In this document: piece by piece, positions 9,351 to 20,881 of the stretch
Layout: the number at the start of each line of letters is the position of its first letter
Position numbering within the stretch: the first letter of the stretch is position 1
NCBI GenBank assembly: GCA_033032865.1
Contig: JAWHQI010000508.1
Coordinates: 362,001-426,000 of the forward strand
Direction: 5' to 3'
DNA from: Dactylorhiza incarnata
Lineage: Eukaryota > Streptophyta > Magnoliopsida > Asparagales > Orchidaceae
Length of the DNA stretch: 64,000 nt
Notes under the pieces: generated by a model
What the model was told of the DNA's origin: nothing
What the model saw: only the letters and a program-made list of their open reading frames with translations
Database searches by the model: none
Translations under genes and position numbers: made by a program

Positions 9351-12300
9351 ATGCGCACTAGGCTAGGAACGGAGTACAACACACCTTCATCGTCTAGGAT
9401 GGCAGCGAATGAGCACGGGGATCGTAACGCTGAGGCTATAGAGGGGTTACGTAATGAGATGACCGAGCTTAGGACCATGCTGGCACAAATCCTTCTGAAT
9501 CAAGGAGGACCACCACCACCACCAGCACCCGTTAATGTTGGGCAGCCAGACCGGCACCAACAGGTCCATGATTCGGATTCCGATGGGAACTCTTCTCGAG
9601 TGCCCCCTCGAGAGCGTCGCACCGAGCGCGCCTTCGACATCACTAGGGCCGTTAAGATTGACACCCCCACTTACGATGGTTTGGGAGACCCCCAGGTCTT
9701 CCTTACTTGGGTAGTGGATATGAAATGTTACTTTGAATGGCACAACCTGACGGACCCTCAAAAGGTCCAAGTCGCCAGGATGAAGTTAACGGGTCGGGCG
9801 AAAACTTATTGGTTGAACGAGGAGCGGAGATTAGGAGTCGGGCAGGGAGTCCCACCTATAGGTTGGCCTATAATGAAGAATTTACTGACCGATCAGTACG
9901 TCCCTGCGTACCACCGAACCCAAATGTTCGATGAGCTTGCCACCCTGCGGCAGGGCTCAAATTCGGTAGCCGAATATATGGGAGAACTAAAGGACCGCAT
10001 GGTGCGTTGCGACCTTAGGGAGGTTCCGGAAGTCACGTTATCTAGGTTCCGTAAGGGGCTTCATCCTGATATCCAAAGGAAGCTCCTGCGCTATGGGCAT
10101 ACGGACTTGAACACGACCTTCAATGCCGCCCTGGACATTGAAAAACACCTAGCCTCTAAGGCTCACTCCCGATACTCTCATGCGAAGAATAAGTCCACCA
10201 TTGGGGCTTCTTCTTCCACATATCCTGATAAAGGAAAGTTTAGGTCCACCGAGTCAAAGTCTGTTGTGATCAACGCTAGAAACACTAAGAACCCCGCGAG
10301 TGAGCGTATCCCTATTGGCAAGGTTAGCAAGTCTAACACCACATGTTATTCTTGCGGCGTTCAGGGTCATTACGCCTTTGAATGCCCAATGAAGACAAAA
10401 GCCATAGCCTTACTAGAATCGTCTACGGACCCTGCTGATTACGTGTACGAGGCTGCTGAGGAGAGTGACCCGGAAGGGGTCCCAAGTGATTTAGAGGACA
10501 AACACCCCCTTATGGTGATGAGTTGCATCTTGACCACTCCTCGTCCCGTGGACGACTGGAAGAGGACGAGTATATTTTCCCTGATCTTTAAGAGTGGCGA
10601 GAAACTTTGCAAACTAGTTATTGATGGCGGTAGTTGCGTGAACGCCGTTTCTGAGAACGCCGTTAAGCGTATGTCCTTGACTGCTGAACCGCATCCGACC
10701 CCATATCAGGTTGCTTGGATCAGTAAGGTTACTATTAAGGTTACCCAGCGCTGCTTAGTCCCCCTGTCATTCAAATCCTACACGGATGAGGTTTGGTGCG
10801 ACGTCCTGCCGATGGACATTTGTCATGTGTTGTTAGGCCGCCCCTGGCTCTACGACCGTGATGTGATGCACTATGGTCGCGCCAACACATATGAGTTCAA
10901 ATTCAACGGCAAGACCATCACCCTGAGACCGACTGTGCCGAAAGAGCCGGTAGTGTTGGCTAAGGATACTACCGTCCCTGTAGAGAGGAAGGCGTTGAGT
11001 TTAGTTGGAAGGAAAGAATTTGTGAAGGATTCCTTCCTTGAGGGTATGATGTACGCTCTCGTGCTCATGAGTGCAAAAACTGATAGTGGCGTAGTGGATG
11101 ATTTACCCCGAGAGCTACGGATATTGTTGGATGAGTTTAAGGACGTTTACCCGGATGAGCTGCCTTCGTCGTTGCCACCACTTAGAGATATACAACATGC
11201 CATAGATCTAATCCCCGGATCGTCCCTACTCAACCAGCCCAACTATAGGCTTAATCCCGCTACCCATAAAGAGTTACAAACCCAGATTGAGGATTTACTG
11301 AGTAAGGGATTCATTAGGACGAGTATGAGCCCATGTGCTGCCCCAGCCCTTCTTGCCCCTAAGAAGGATGACACTTGGCGCATGTGTGTTGATAGCCGAG
11401 CTCTCAACAAAATTACTATAAAATATAGGTTTCCAATTCCGCGACTAGATGATCTCTTGGATGTCCTATCAGGTGCCACTATTTTCTCGAAGTTAGACTT
11501 ACGGAGTGGTTACCATCAGATTAGGATTCGGGAAGGGGATGAGTGGAAGACAACGTTCAAATCTAAGGACGGGTTGTATGAGTGGCTGGTGATGCCCTTT
11601 GGGTTATCCAATGCCCCCAGCACCTTCTCTCAGATGATGACGCACGTTTTTAGGCCGTACATGGGGAAGTTTGTTGTAGTATATTTCGACGACATCCTAG
11701 TCTTTAGCACCTCCCCCGCCGAACATCTCTCCCACATCAAGGTGATCCTCTCCACCTTAAGAAAGGAAACCTTATTTCTAAACCTTAAGAAGTGCACATT
11801 TTATGTTCCGGAGGTCGAGTTCTTGGGTTACATCGTTTGTTCTGAAGGTATTCGTGTTGACCCAGGAAAGGTCCAAGTGATTAGAGACTGGCCCGAGCCC
11901 ACTAGCCTTCGAGAGGTACGAAGTTTCCACGGGTTAGCCACGTTCTACCGTCGTTTCATACGCGATTTTAGTAGTATCATTGCGCCCATTACTGACTGTA
12001 TGAAGAAGGGCGAATTCACATGGACGAAATCCGCCACGTTTGCATTCCGTCGTATAAAAGCGCTTATGACCGAAGCACCGGTGTTGCGTCTCCCTGACTT
12101 CACCAAGGTCTTCGAGCTTACTTGTGATGCATCTGGCGTAGGAATTGGAGGCGTCTTGAGTCAAGAGGGTCACTAAGTTAAATTAGCGGGCGCTAAGTTA
12201 AATTATTCCAATTACGATAGGGAGTTTTATGCGGTCGTTAGATGTTTACATCATTGGAGGCACTATCTCCTTTCTAAGGAATTTGTGATCCTCTCTGATC

Positions 12301-13262
12301 ATGAAGCGTTACGATTCATCAACGGTCAACACAAAATCAGCCCACGCCACGCTAAATGGGTATCCTTCTTGCAAGAGTACACATTTAATCTTAAGCACCT
12401 TAAGGGGTCCGAAAATCGAGTTGCCGACGCACTCAGTCGCCTCGCCCTCTTGCTTTCCTCCATGCAAGTCCACGTGGTTGGGTTCGAGCGCATAAGGGAT
12501 GAATACGCCACATGCCCTGATTTTCAGGAGCCATATCTATCTGCCCAGGATAGCTCTCCCACGACCATTTCGGCCTTTTCACTTAGGGACGGTTATCTGT
12601 TCAAACACGGGAAATTGTGTATCCCTCGCTCCTCTTTGCGACTCCACATCATTTGGGAGCTACATAGTGGTGGATTGAGTGGGCACTTCGGAAGAGACAA
12701 AACGATTACGCTCGTAGAGGAGAAATTCTATTGGCCCAAACTAAAGGCGATGGTTGGGAGGGTAGTGAGCAGTTGCCGTACGTGTCAAGTTTCTAAGGGT
12801 ACTAAGTCCAATGTCGGTTTGTACACCCCTCTACCTATCCCGTCCATACCATGGGAAGATGTGAGCATGGACTTCGTATTAGGCCTTCCCCCCACCCTTC
12901 GACGTCACGGCTCTATTCTCGTCGTTGTGGATAGGTTCTCCAAAATGGCATACTTCCTCCCATGTAGTAAGACCGACGCCGCTTCTCACATGGCGAAGCT
13001 GTATTTTAGGGACGTTGTTAGTCACCGCGGAGTTCCGAAGACTATTGTCTCGGATAGGGACGTCAAATTCACTAGCTACTTTTGGAAAATCTTGTGGATT
13101 ATTATGGGAACGAAACTACTATTCTCCGCGGCTTATCATCCGCAAACTGATGGGCAGACGGAGGTAGTTAATAGAAGCCTAGGAAACCTTCTTAGATGTC
13201 TAGTGAGCTATCATAAAGGCACGTGGGATCTTCTTCTTCCTCACGCTGCTTTCACATTGCAT
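9351..13262 (+). pseudogene. Gypsy-1 gag-pol polyprotein with one internal stop
   Basis: From ATG 9351, Gag spans residues about 90-270; a CCHC knuckle CYSCGVQGHYAFEC starts at residue 332; the protease site VIDGGSCVN lies near residue 424; RT has YFDDIL near residue 777; RNase H starts near 921 with CDASGVG. A single in-frame TAA at 12174-12176 interrupts RNase H and the same frame continues. Integrase keeps an HHCC-like region (12640-12800), Asp in SMDFVLGLP, Asp in IVSDRD and Glu in DGQTEVVNR. A few codons beside the stop seem deleted relative to the family. Apart from the stop the frame is remarkably intact, so the copy was active relatively recently. The coding text continues seamlessly into copia sequence after 13262. 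Confidence 0.9.
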
Positions 13263-13796
13263 GGATTCATTAGAAGAAGGAGGCCAAATAAGGGTGAGTG
13301 TAGACTCTCGGTAGGCAACAACGCTGAAGTAGAGGTGGAGTTTATAGGAGACGTATGTTTAGTTCTAGCTTCTGGTTATAAACTATATTTAAGAGACATT
13401 TTCTATATTCCTTCATTTAGAAGGAACTTGATTTCAGTCTACGCATTAGATAAACTTAATTATGGCTTTAACATTCTGGGTGGTTCAATTAATATTTCTT
13501 TTGAATCACGAGTTATAGGCCAATGTTCATTATCTGGCGGATTGTATAGTTTATGTCTAGCTCCTAGAAACATTTGTGCAACCTCCTTTAATGTAGAACG
13601 CATTGCCAGTAAAAGATCACTACTTAAGGAAAAATTGTTCATGTTGTGGCATAAACGTTTGGGCCACATTTCTAGGGAGAGAGTAGAAAGATTAATGAAG
13701 GAGAATATTCTCCCCACTCTTGACTTCAGCGACCTAGAGACTTGCGTCGATTGTTGTAGAGGCAAGATGTTCAAGATCTGTTTCCACTCCAAATGA
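13263..13796 (+). pseudogene. Copia-H pre-integrase region fused to Gypsy-1
   Basis: The frame inherited from Gypsy-1 continues with copia text: LRDIFYIPSFRRNLISVYAL, then LWHKRLGHISRERVERLMKE and a CVDC Cys pair (about 13640-13760). These are the GAG-pre-integrase and the start of the zinc-binding integrase N-terminus. It ends at a TGA at 13794-13796, just after the junction to the RT fragment. Confidence 0.65.
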
Positions 13797-14510
13797 TCCT
13801 GCTTCAAAGTTACAAAAAGATCAAGGTACACCCTTTCATGATGCTTCCAGTTATTGAAGGGTAGTTGGATGGCTGTTGTACTTAACCACCACTAGATCAG
13901 ATATCAGCTTTGCTGTGCAACATTTAAGCCAATTTATTTCTTCTCCCATGGAATCCCATCATCTAGCGGCCACCCATTTTTTTAAATACCTTAAAGGTGC
14001 GCCGGTTAAAGGCCTCTTTTTCCCTGCAAACAATAACTTGAAACTATGTGGATATTCTGATGCTGATTGGGCCTCATTGTTGGACACAAACAATTCAGTT
14101 ACTAGTTTCTGCGTGTTCCTCGAGTAGGCACTCATATACTGGAAATCCAAGAAACAAACCATTGTTTCACGATCTTTATCTGAAACTGAGTACATAGCAT
14201 TAGCAAGCCTGGCATGCGAGATTCAATAGCTCAAATTTCTACTTGCAGATTTTGGCATCTCTTTTCATGAACCAGTATTAGTATACTGTGATAATGGTTC
14301 CTTATTTATCTCGCACATAACCCCACATTTCATGAACACAAAAAACATATAGAGATTGATTGCAATGTGATTCGTGTGAAGATTCAATCTGGGTTGATCC
14401 GTTTGTTACCCATTTCTTCCTCCAACCAATTAGATGACCCCTTTACCAAATATTTGCATGGCACGACCTTCCACAACAATCAACAAGTTGCAACTATGTG
14501 ATCTCCATAG
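13797..14510 (+). pseudogene. Copia-H RT end and RNase H
   Basis: Reads SKLQKDQGTPFHDASSY, then VVGWLLYLTTTRSDISFAVQ and RNase H with YSDADWASLLDTNNS, KSKKQTIVSRSLSETEYIAL and HEPVLVYCDN. Premature stops fall in the tail (for example at 14125 and in the Glu-Ile-Gln-stop text near 14229). RT catalytic motifs are missing, so only the C-terminal third of pol remains. Confidence 0.75.
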
Positions 14511-14919
14511 TCCAACTTGTGGGGGCAATGCTACAAATGAATCCTCCACATTAGCACGATTAGCAAGCCTGCCATGCGAGATTCAATTGCTCAAATTTCT
14601 ACTTGCAGATCTTGGCATCTCTTTTCATGAACCAATATTAGTGTATTGTGATAGTCGTTCCGCTATTTCTCTCTCACATAATCCCACATTTCATGAGCGC
14701 ACACAACATATAAAGATTGATTGCCATGTGATTTGTGAGAAAATTCAATCTGGGCTGATCCATTTGTTACCCATTTCTTCCTCTAGCCAATTAGGTGACC
14801 CCTTTACCAAATCTTTGCACCGTACTGCCGTTCACAACAATCAGCAAGTTGCAACTATGTGATCTCCATAGTCCAACTTGTGGGGGATGTTACAAATGAA
14901 CCCTCAACATTAACACGAT
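14201..14919 (+). repeat. 360-bp tandem duplication of the Copia-H RNase H tail
   Basis: TAGCAAGCCT(G)GCATGCGAG starts at 14201 and again at 14561. Each copy runs through HEP(V/I)LVYCD, the pol stop and the start of the LTR. The second copy has the better preserved frame (SRSAISLSHNPTFHERTQHI); the first has extra stops. Confidence 0.7.
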
Positions 14920-14933
14920 TTTCTGTTAAGTTG

Positions 14934-15146
14934 TGTTGAATAAAGGCCCATAATATGTAAATGGTCCATTGGGCCACCTCTCCCTTATTCCTCTTTAGTC
15001 CCACATCATAGATTCAATCTTGCTCCTTCTCTGTCTTGTTATATAAGGAGCCTCTTGTTTTTGCAAAATGTGTGATATATATATATATATATATATAAGT
15101 TGAGAATTTTTTTTATTCTCGCTCTCTAAACTTATGAATTTTTACA
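14934..15146 (+). repeat. Copia-2 5' LTR
   Basis: Starts TGTTGAATAAAGGCCCATAA and ends TTTTTACA. It contains a TATA box (TTATATAAGGAGCC) near 15048 and a TA run of about 25 bp near 15080. Confidence 0.8.
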
Positions 15147-15159
15147 TGTTATCAGAGGG
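15147..15159 (+). promoter_or_regulatory. Copia-2 primer-binding site
   Basis: TGTTATCAGAGGG directly follows the LTR; it is the initiator-Met site with one or two changes. Confidence 0.5.
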
Positions 15160-15179
15160 AAACAATCCTTATAGTTTTT

Positions 15180-15380
15180 TGCTTCGGTTGAGCTCCTGTT
15201 CGAAAACCTCATCCTGCCCCACTTGGTAGATGTGGGGACAAATTGATGAAAAAACTGTTGCTCAAGGAAGTTGACACCAACATATGTGATCAGCTTCCGA
15301 GTGGTGGGAGAGTAACAAACATAGCCCTCTTGGATGCGTGAATATCCAACGAACATGTAGCGCGTGGCGTGAGGGGCCAA
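15180..15380 (-). pseudogene. Inverted copia integrase C-terminal scrap
   Basis: On the minus strand the text reads MFVGYSRIQEGYVCYSPTTR, the conserved segment at the end of copia integrase. The rest of Copia-2 is plus-strand, so this is an inversion inside the element. No catalytic residues are included. Confidence 0.55.
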
Positions 15381-15477
15381 CTTTTCAACAGGAGGTCCTA
15401 GTTGATGAACAAAGCAAACACAGCTAAAGACCCTTGGGGTCAGGGGGAAAAGTTCAATTTCGAAGATTGTTTTTACG

Positions 15478-15599
15478 ACATGTGCCAGTTGCAGATCAAG
15501 TTTCAGATATCCTTACTAAAACCTTGCCTCGCCCATTATTCCGGCAGTGTCTTTCCAAGCTTGGTGCCTACGACTTGTATGCTTCAACTTGCGGGGGAG
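15478..15599 (+). pseudogene. Copia-2 pol C-terminal tail
   Basis: Reads HVPVADQVSDILTKTLPRPL and then LSKLGAYDLYASTCGG, the standard end of copia RNase H, followed by a short G-rich polypurine tract (TTGCGGGGGAG) and the 3' LTR. Confidence 0.65.
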
Positions 15600-15757
15600 T
15601 TTTGAATAAATGCCCATAATATATAAATGGCCCATTGGGCCACCCCTCTCTTATTCCTCCTTAGTCCCACATCATAGGTTCAATTTTGGTCCTTCTCTCC
15701 CTTGTTATATAAGGAGCCTCTTGTTTTTGTAAAGTTTGATATATATATATATATATA

Positions 15758-15937
15758 TGTTAGAAAAGCCCATGTAAATGCCCATATTGGAGCCCTTTTA
15801 TTTGTTTGTTTCTCTCTCTTCTTTTCCCACATCATGTATAAGGATTTCCTCTCTCTTTCTCCCTCCTATATATTTGTACTCATACATTGTATTTGACACA
15901 CAGAAAGGTATATACATGCTTTTGGCTCTTTCTTACA
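15758..15937 (+). repeat. Copia-3 5' LTR
   Basis: Starts TGTTAGAAAAGCCCATGTAA and ends CTTTCTTACA. A CTATATATTT box lies near 15867. Confidence 0.9.
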
Positions 15938-15950
15938 TGGTATCAGAGCT
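15938..15950 (+). promoter_or_regulatory. Copia-3 primer-binding site
   Basis: TGGTATCAGAGCT immediately after the LTR matches the initiator-Met type. Confidence 0.9.
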
Positions 15951-15959
15951 TTCGGTCCG

Positions 15960-16600
15960 AAATTGCGGTCTACCATTTTTTTGACCGCCCCCCCTGCGAG
16001 CTCCTCGCGGTCTCCCTTTTCGGTGACCGCCCGCCTGCCAGCTCCGCTTCTTCCAGCTTCTTCTTCTCTTCGGCTCTTTTATAGCCTTCTTCTTTCTGAC
16101 AAGTGGGCCCCGCCCCTCCCGACCACTCCTCCTGCTTGCAGCTCCCTGCGCGGTCTCCATCTGCCAAACCTAGCGGTCTCCTCTCAGCTCCCTCGTGCCG
16201 AGCTTTCTCTGATCCAGCAATCTCCTGAGCGGTCTCCCTCCAGCAGCTTGCAGCCTCCTGAGCGGTCTCCCGAGCGGTCTCCCTCCTGCCGAGCCCCTGC
16301 TTGCAGCTCCCTCCAGCGGACTCCTGCTCACCGCTGCCTCCTGCTCGCTTTTAGCGGTCTCCCTCCTGCCAAGCTCCTGCTCGCAGCTCCCTCCAGCATC
16401 CTCCTGCTAGCCGCGACCTCCTGCCCAGCGGTCTCCTGCTCGCCGCGGTCTCCAGTTCAGCAGCCTCCTGCTCGCCGCGGCCTCCTGCCCAGCAGACTCC
16501 TGCTAGCCGCAAGCTCCCTCTACCGAGCTCCCTACGGTCGTGCTTCCTCCTCCCTGCGATCTCCTCAGCGAACTCCTTAGCATCCGTGCCACCTCTCTGC
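15960..16600 (+). repeat. Copia-3 leader minisatellite
   Basis: A C/T-rich leader made of imperfect copies of GCGGTCTCC, CTCCTGCTCGCC and AGCTCCCTCCAGC. It is open for about 200 codons, but the Ser/Pro/Leu-rich product is not like Gag, and a proper Gag start follows at 16602. Confidence 0.55.
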
Positions 16601-16601
16601 A

Positions 16602-19600
16602 ATGGGCTCCTCCAGTGATCCCTCCGTGCATTCTGATGGGCAGACCGCTATCTCTCCTGCAGCCCGCTTGCTTCCCACTCCTGAACTGTGCGACGAATTA
16701 CGAATCACCACCATCTCCCTGTCTGGGAAGAAAAACTTTGTCGAGTGGGTGCACTCTGTCAGATGGGTCCTTCAGTCCAATGGGCTTCTGTCTCATCTCA
16801 CTAAGGACCCCCCATCTGATCCTACCGATGACTGGCTGCGTAACGATGGTCGTGTTCAGACGTGGCTTCTCAACTCCCTTGATGGCGAACCTTACCGCAT
16901 GGCCATGTATCACGAGATGGCCAAGGCAATGTGAGAGGAACTCCACTCCTTGTACTCCGACAAGGACAACCTTCAGCACCTGTATGGCATCATTACCGAG
17001 CTTCAAACTCTTGACACTGGCGGGGCGGCCGACTTAACCTCATTTGTTGCTCGGGCCAAGACTCTTGCTGAAGCCTGGATACAACATCAACCCCCTACTA
17101 CAGATCTATCAACTCAGCGTGCTCAAAAAGAGGCTGTGTGTATTGCTATGATGATGGCTCGGGTCCCTCTTCACCTTCAGAGTATTCGGGCGCAGATCCT
17201 TTCGTCGGCTACAACCCCATCATTATCTGATGTATGCTCTATGTTGCTCAAAGTCTCACCGCCTCCGGATACTATTGGACCTCCCTCCCCGGTTCTTCTC
17301 CAGCACTCGTCTGCACCATTACTACCTCTCCCTCCTACTACTCGTGGAGGACGGTCAGGCCCCCGGGGCGGGGGTCGCAGAGGCCGACCACGTCCTATGT
17401 GTTCGTTCCGCGCAAAGGATGGCCATCTTGAGGCGACCTGCTACCGTAAACATGGCCGTCCTCATCCGACTGCTCATATTGCCGCTGACAATCCCTCTGC
17501 CACTCGTGCTGATCATGAAGCAGTTCACCTCCAGCTCCGGCAACTTCAAGGGATGCTCCGCCACCCACCTGCCTCCGTCGCCTCCATCTCCAATGAAGGT
17601 ATCGCTTGTCTCTCCACTAGTCCGCGCTGGATAGTGGATTCAGGTGCTACCCACCATATCACCTCGCTGACACCACATCACTACTTGGATGCTCCTCATC
17701 CTAAGTACATCACAGTAGCCAATGGAGACACCGTCCCCGTCTCCGGCTCTGCTGATATCCCTCTCAATTATTCTCTCTCTTTACGCTCGACTCTTCATGT
17801 TCCGGGTTCCCCGTTTAATTTACTTTCTGTTAGTCGTCTTACTACTGATTTGGATTGCTCAGTAACATTCACCTCTTCCTCTTTTCTGATGCAGGATCGA
17901 CGAACGCAGAGTATCATTGGTAAGGGACGACTGCAAAATGGGCTCTACCTTCTTGATGTCTCTCCTACCATCCTCTCCTCAGTCTCCTCCGTTGATTGGC
18001 ACCGACGTCTTGGGCATGCCCCTCTTCCAGTTCTTCAGAAGGCTCTTCCAGATATCTCTCTTTCGGCTTTTAAGTGTGATTCATGTATTTTGGGCAAACA
18101 ACATCGTTCCTCTTTTCCCCCTAATTGTACTCGGAGCTCTGTTCCTTTTGTTTTAGTGCATTCCAATGTTTGGGGGCCGTACAAAAATACTAGTATCTTT
18201 GGTTATCGCTATTTCATCACCTTTATTGATGATTATTCTCGCACAACTTGGTTATATTTACTTCGTGATCGCTCCGAGCTTCCCCGTGTGTTTCGGGCTT
18301 TCGTCCTTGAGATTCGCACGCAGTTTTCCGAAAATATAAAAACTCTCTGGACAGATAATGCTCGCGAATATACGAGTCACGACTTTGCTAATATTTGCTC
18401 TGAATTTGGGATCATTCACCAAACATTGTGTGCCTATACTCCCCAACAAAACGGCGTTGCTGAACGGAAAAATAGTCATCTCCTCGATGTTGCTCGATCT
18501 CTCATGATCCACATGCAGGTCCCCAAAGCCTATTGGAACTTCGCGCTGTCCACAACATATTATCTCATTAATCGTCTCCCTTCCTCCGTCCTCCAAAACG
18601 CTACTCCGTTTAGCCTCCTGTTTCCTACCACTCCAGCATTCTCTCTCACACCCCAGATATTTGGTTGTACCGGCTACGTCCACCTTCTTAGCCCGTCCAA
18701 GGATAAGTTGGATCCCCGAGCAGCCAAATAAGTATTCGTCGGCTATTCTCGTACTCAGAAAGGCTACGTCTGCTACTCTTCTGCTACCCAAAAAGTGACT
18801 GTTTTTGCAGATGTTACCCTTCAAGACGACCAACCTTTCTTCTCCGCACCAATCACACGTCTTCCACCACTATCCTTCCCAAGACCTGTCGTTCCAGTTA
18901 CCCCTACTCCTTCCTGACCCTGCTCCCGCTCTCAACAAACCACCTCTTATCCGTGTCTACACCCGTCGCCCTCCTCGCTCTGTTGCCCCAATGCAGTCGG
19001 CTTCGACCTCTGACACTCAGCGCTCTGCTGATCCGGCACCGGTCTCCACCGCTCATCCCTTGATGAATTATGTATCCTTACATCACCTCTCCCCACAGCT
19101 TCAAACCTTTGCTACTTCATTATCCTCTATTTCTATACCTAACTCTGTGCAGGAGGCTCTCCAACATCTAGGCTGGCGGGAAGCCATGGAAGAGGAAATG
19201 ACAGCCCTCTGGGCTAACCAAACATGGAACTTGGTCCCTCTCTCTCAAGACCAGACCCCTATTGGGTGTAAATGGGTCTTTGCCATCAAGCATGTTCCTG
19301 ATGGGATCATTGACCGGTTGAAAGCCCGACTGGTGGCACGTGGCTTTACCCAACAACACGGTCTCGATTATGAGAAAACATTCTCTCCAGTGGCCAAGAT
19401 CAACACAGTTCGTGTCCTCATTTCCGTAGCTGTGCATCGCCAATGACCCTTACACCAACTGGATATCAAGAATGCTTTTTTAAGTGGTGATTTATAGGAA
19501 ACAATCTACATGCAACAGCCTCCCGGGTTTGAGATCACGGGGGAGTACCGAGTTTGTCATCTTAAGAAGTCAATCTATGGTCTCAAACAATCCCCCCGAG

Positions 19601-20670
19601 CATGGTTTGACAAGTTCAGTATGACTGTCCGGGAGGTTGGCCTTACTCGCGGCTCGACAGACTTTTCCCTGTTCACTCGACATCGAACAACAGGAACAGT
19701 CCTTTTGTTGGTATATGTTGATGACATCCTAATCACTAGAAATGACTCAAAGGGGATACAAGCGGTCAAACAACACCTTAGCTCTGTTTTTCAAACAAAA
19801 GATCTGGGGAACCTTCGATACTTCCTTAGTCTTGAGATTGCGAGGCGTCCTGATGGACTTGTTCTCTCTCAACGAAGTACTGTCTCTGATAATGATCTTG
19901 CCCACAGCTTGCAAGCCGATTAACACTCCTATGGATGTCAATCACAAGCTGTGTGCACATGCCTCTGATAATGATCTTGCCCTTCCAAATCCAGAGTACT
20001 ATCGACGACTGGTTGAGAAATTGATTTACCTAACAGTCACGAGACCAGATATATCCTTTGCTGTTGGGGTTGTCAGTCGATTTATGCATTTCCCTCGAAT
20101 GTCCCGTCTTCAGGCCGTCGAACGCATCTTAAGATATCTGAAAGCAACCCATGGTCAAGGGCTGGTATACAAAACCTCATCTTCTACTCCAACATTGGTT
20201 GCGTATTTTGATGCAGATTATGCTGGTTCCCTGGATGATCGGCGGTCTACTAGTGGATTTTGCACCTACTTTGAAGGTCACCTTGTTACCTGGCGTAATA
20301 AGAAACAAGCTGTGGTTGCTCGATCTTCAGCTGAGGCAGAGTACCGTTCGATGACATCAGTTGTTTCTGAACTCACATGGCTTGAAAGCCTCCTTGCTGA
20401 TTTAGGAGTAAAACTTTCCTCACCAGCTATCCTACTATGTGACAGTAAAACTGCTATACACATAACTATGAACCCGATCTTCCACGAAAGAACGAAACAC
20501 ATTGAAGTGGATTGTCACTTCATCCGGGAGAAAGTTCAACTGAAAAGATAGAATTAAAGCATGCTTCGGGTACAGACCAAGTTGCTGATATTCTCACCAA
20601 GGCCCTACCAAGTACCCTATTTTATCAATTCCTGTCCAAGCTGGGTGCCTACGACTTGTACGCTCCAGCT
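16602..20670 (+). pseudogene. Copia-3 gag-pol
   Basis: From ATG 16602, Gag has ITTISLSGKKNFVEWVHSVR and an RGGRSGPRGGGRRGRPRP basic patch with a weak knuckle. The protease site is WIVDSGATHHITS (about 17630). Integrase keeps VHSNVWGPYKN, WTDNAREY and PQQNGVAERKN. RT has WVFAIKHVPDG, LVARGFTQQHGLDYEKTFSP and the catalytic YVDDILIT (about 19711). RNase H has YFDADYAGSLDDRRSTSGF. Stops are TGA 16932, TAA 18729, TGA 19444 and TAG 19495; frames shift near 18900 and 19870. A 20-bp word, CTCTGATAATGATCTTGCCC, occurs both near 19883 and near 19963, at the second shift. Confidence 0.9.
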
Positions 20671-20680
20671 TGCGGGGGAG
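20668..20680 (+). other. Copia-3 polypurine tract
   Basis: GCTTGCGGGGGAG ends directly at the 3' LTR. The same word ends Copia-2. Confidence 0.7.
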
Positions 20681-20864
20681 TGTTAGAAAAACTCATGTAA
20701 AGGCCCATATTGGAGCCCTTTTATTTGTTTGTTTCTCTCTCTTCTCTTTAGTCCCACATCATGTGTAAGGATTTTCTCTCTCTTTCTCCCTCCTATATAT
20801 TTGTATTCATACATTGTATTTGACACACAGAAAGGTATATACAAGCTTTTGGCACTTTCTTACA
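20681..20864 (+). repeat. Copia-3 3' LTR
   Basis: Starts TGTTAGAAAAACTCATGTAA and ends CACTTTCTTACA. A handful of substitutions plus one 4-bp length difference separate it from the 5' LTR. Confidence 0.9.
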
Positions 20865-20881
20865 ATATATATATATATATA

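Larger units (their letters stand above)
7678..13262 (+). mobile_element. Gypsy-1: CRM/Galadriel-like chromovirus, 3' truncated
   Basis: LTR, primer site and a long gag-pol frame occur in order on the plus strand. The protease has the unusual DGGSC site and the RT the YEWLVMPFGLSNAPSTF and YFDDIL motifs, which I associate with CRM or Galadriel chromoviruses. The element stops right after the integrase catalytic core; the GPY/F domain, chromodomain and 3' LTR are gone and copia sequence follows in frame. CRM-like elements favour centromeres, but clade placement from motifs alone is provisional. Confidence 0.8.
13263..14933 (+). mobile_element. Copia-H: internally deleted copia remnant
   Basis: Protease/pre-integrase text (13263-13796) is joined directly to the RT end and RNase H (13797 onward); all of integrase and most of RT are missing. 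The RNase H tail is duplicated, and the start of a 3' LTR (TGTTACAAATGAACCCTCAAC) is present at about 14888 before the TRIM insertion at 14934. The two parts may come from different copia families. Confidence 0.7.
15758..20864 (+). mobile_element. Copia-3: complete-span copia element
   Basis: LTRs of 180 and 184 bp, an initiator-Met primer site, a polypurine tract and full gag-pol order are all present. The flanks are ATATA on both sides, a possible target duplication but weak evidence inside a TA run. Domain order is Gag, protease, integrase, RT, RNase H. Decay is mostly by stops at Trp or Gln codons and two frameshifts, so it is younger than Copia-0 and Copia-H. Confidence 0.9.

Noticed and set aside
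15060..15110. TA microsatellites as separate features or as origins
   Set aside because: They are part of the LTRs and serve as insertion targets; nothing suggests another role.
15963..16602. 205-codon plus ORF and matching minus ORF in the Copia-3 leader
   Set aside because: Low-complexity repeat text; the proper Gag start is at 16602.
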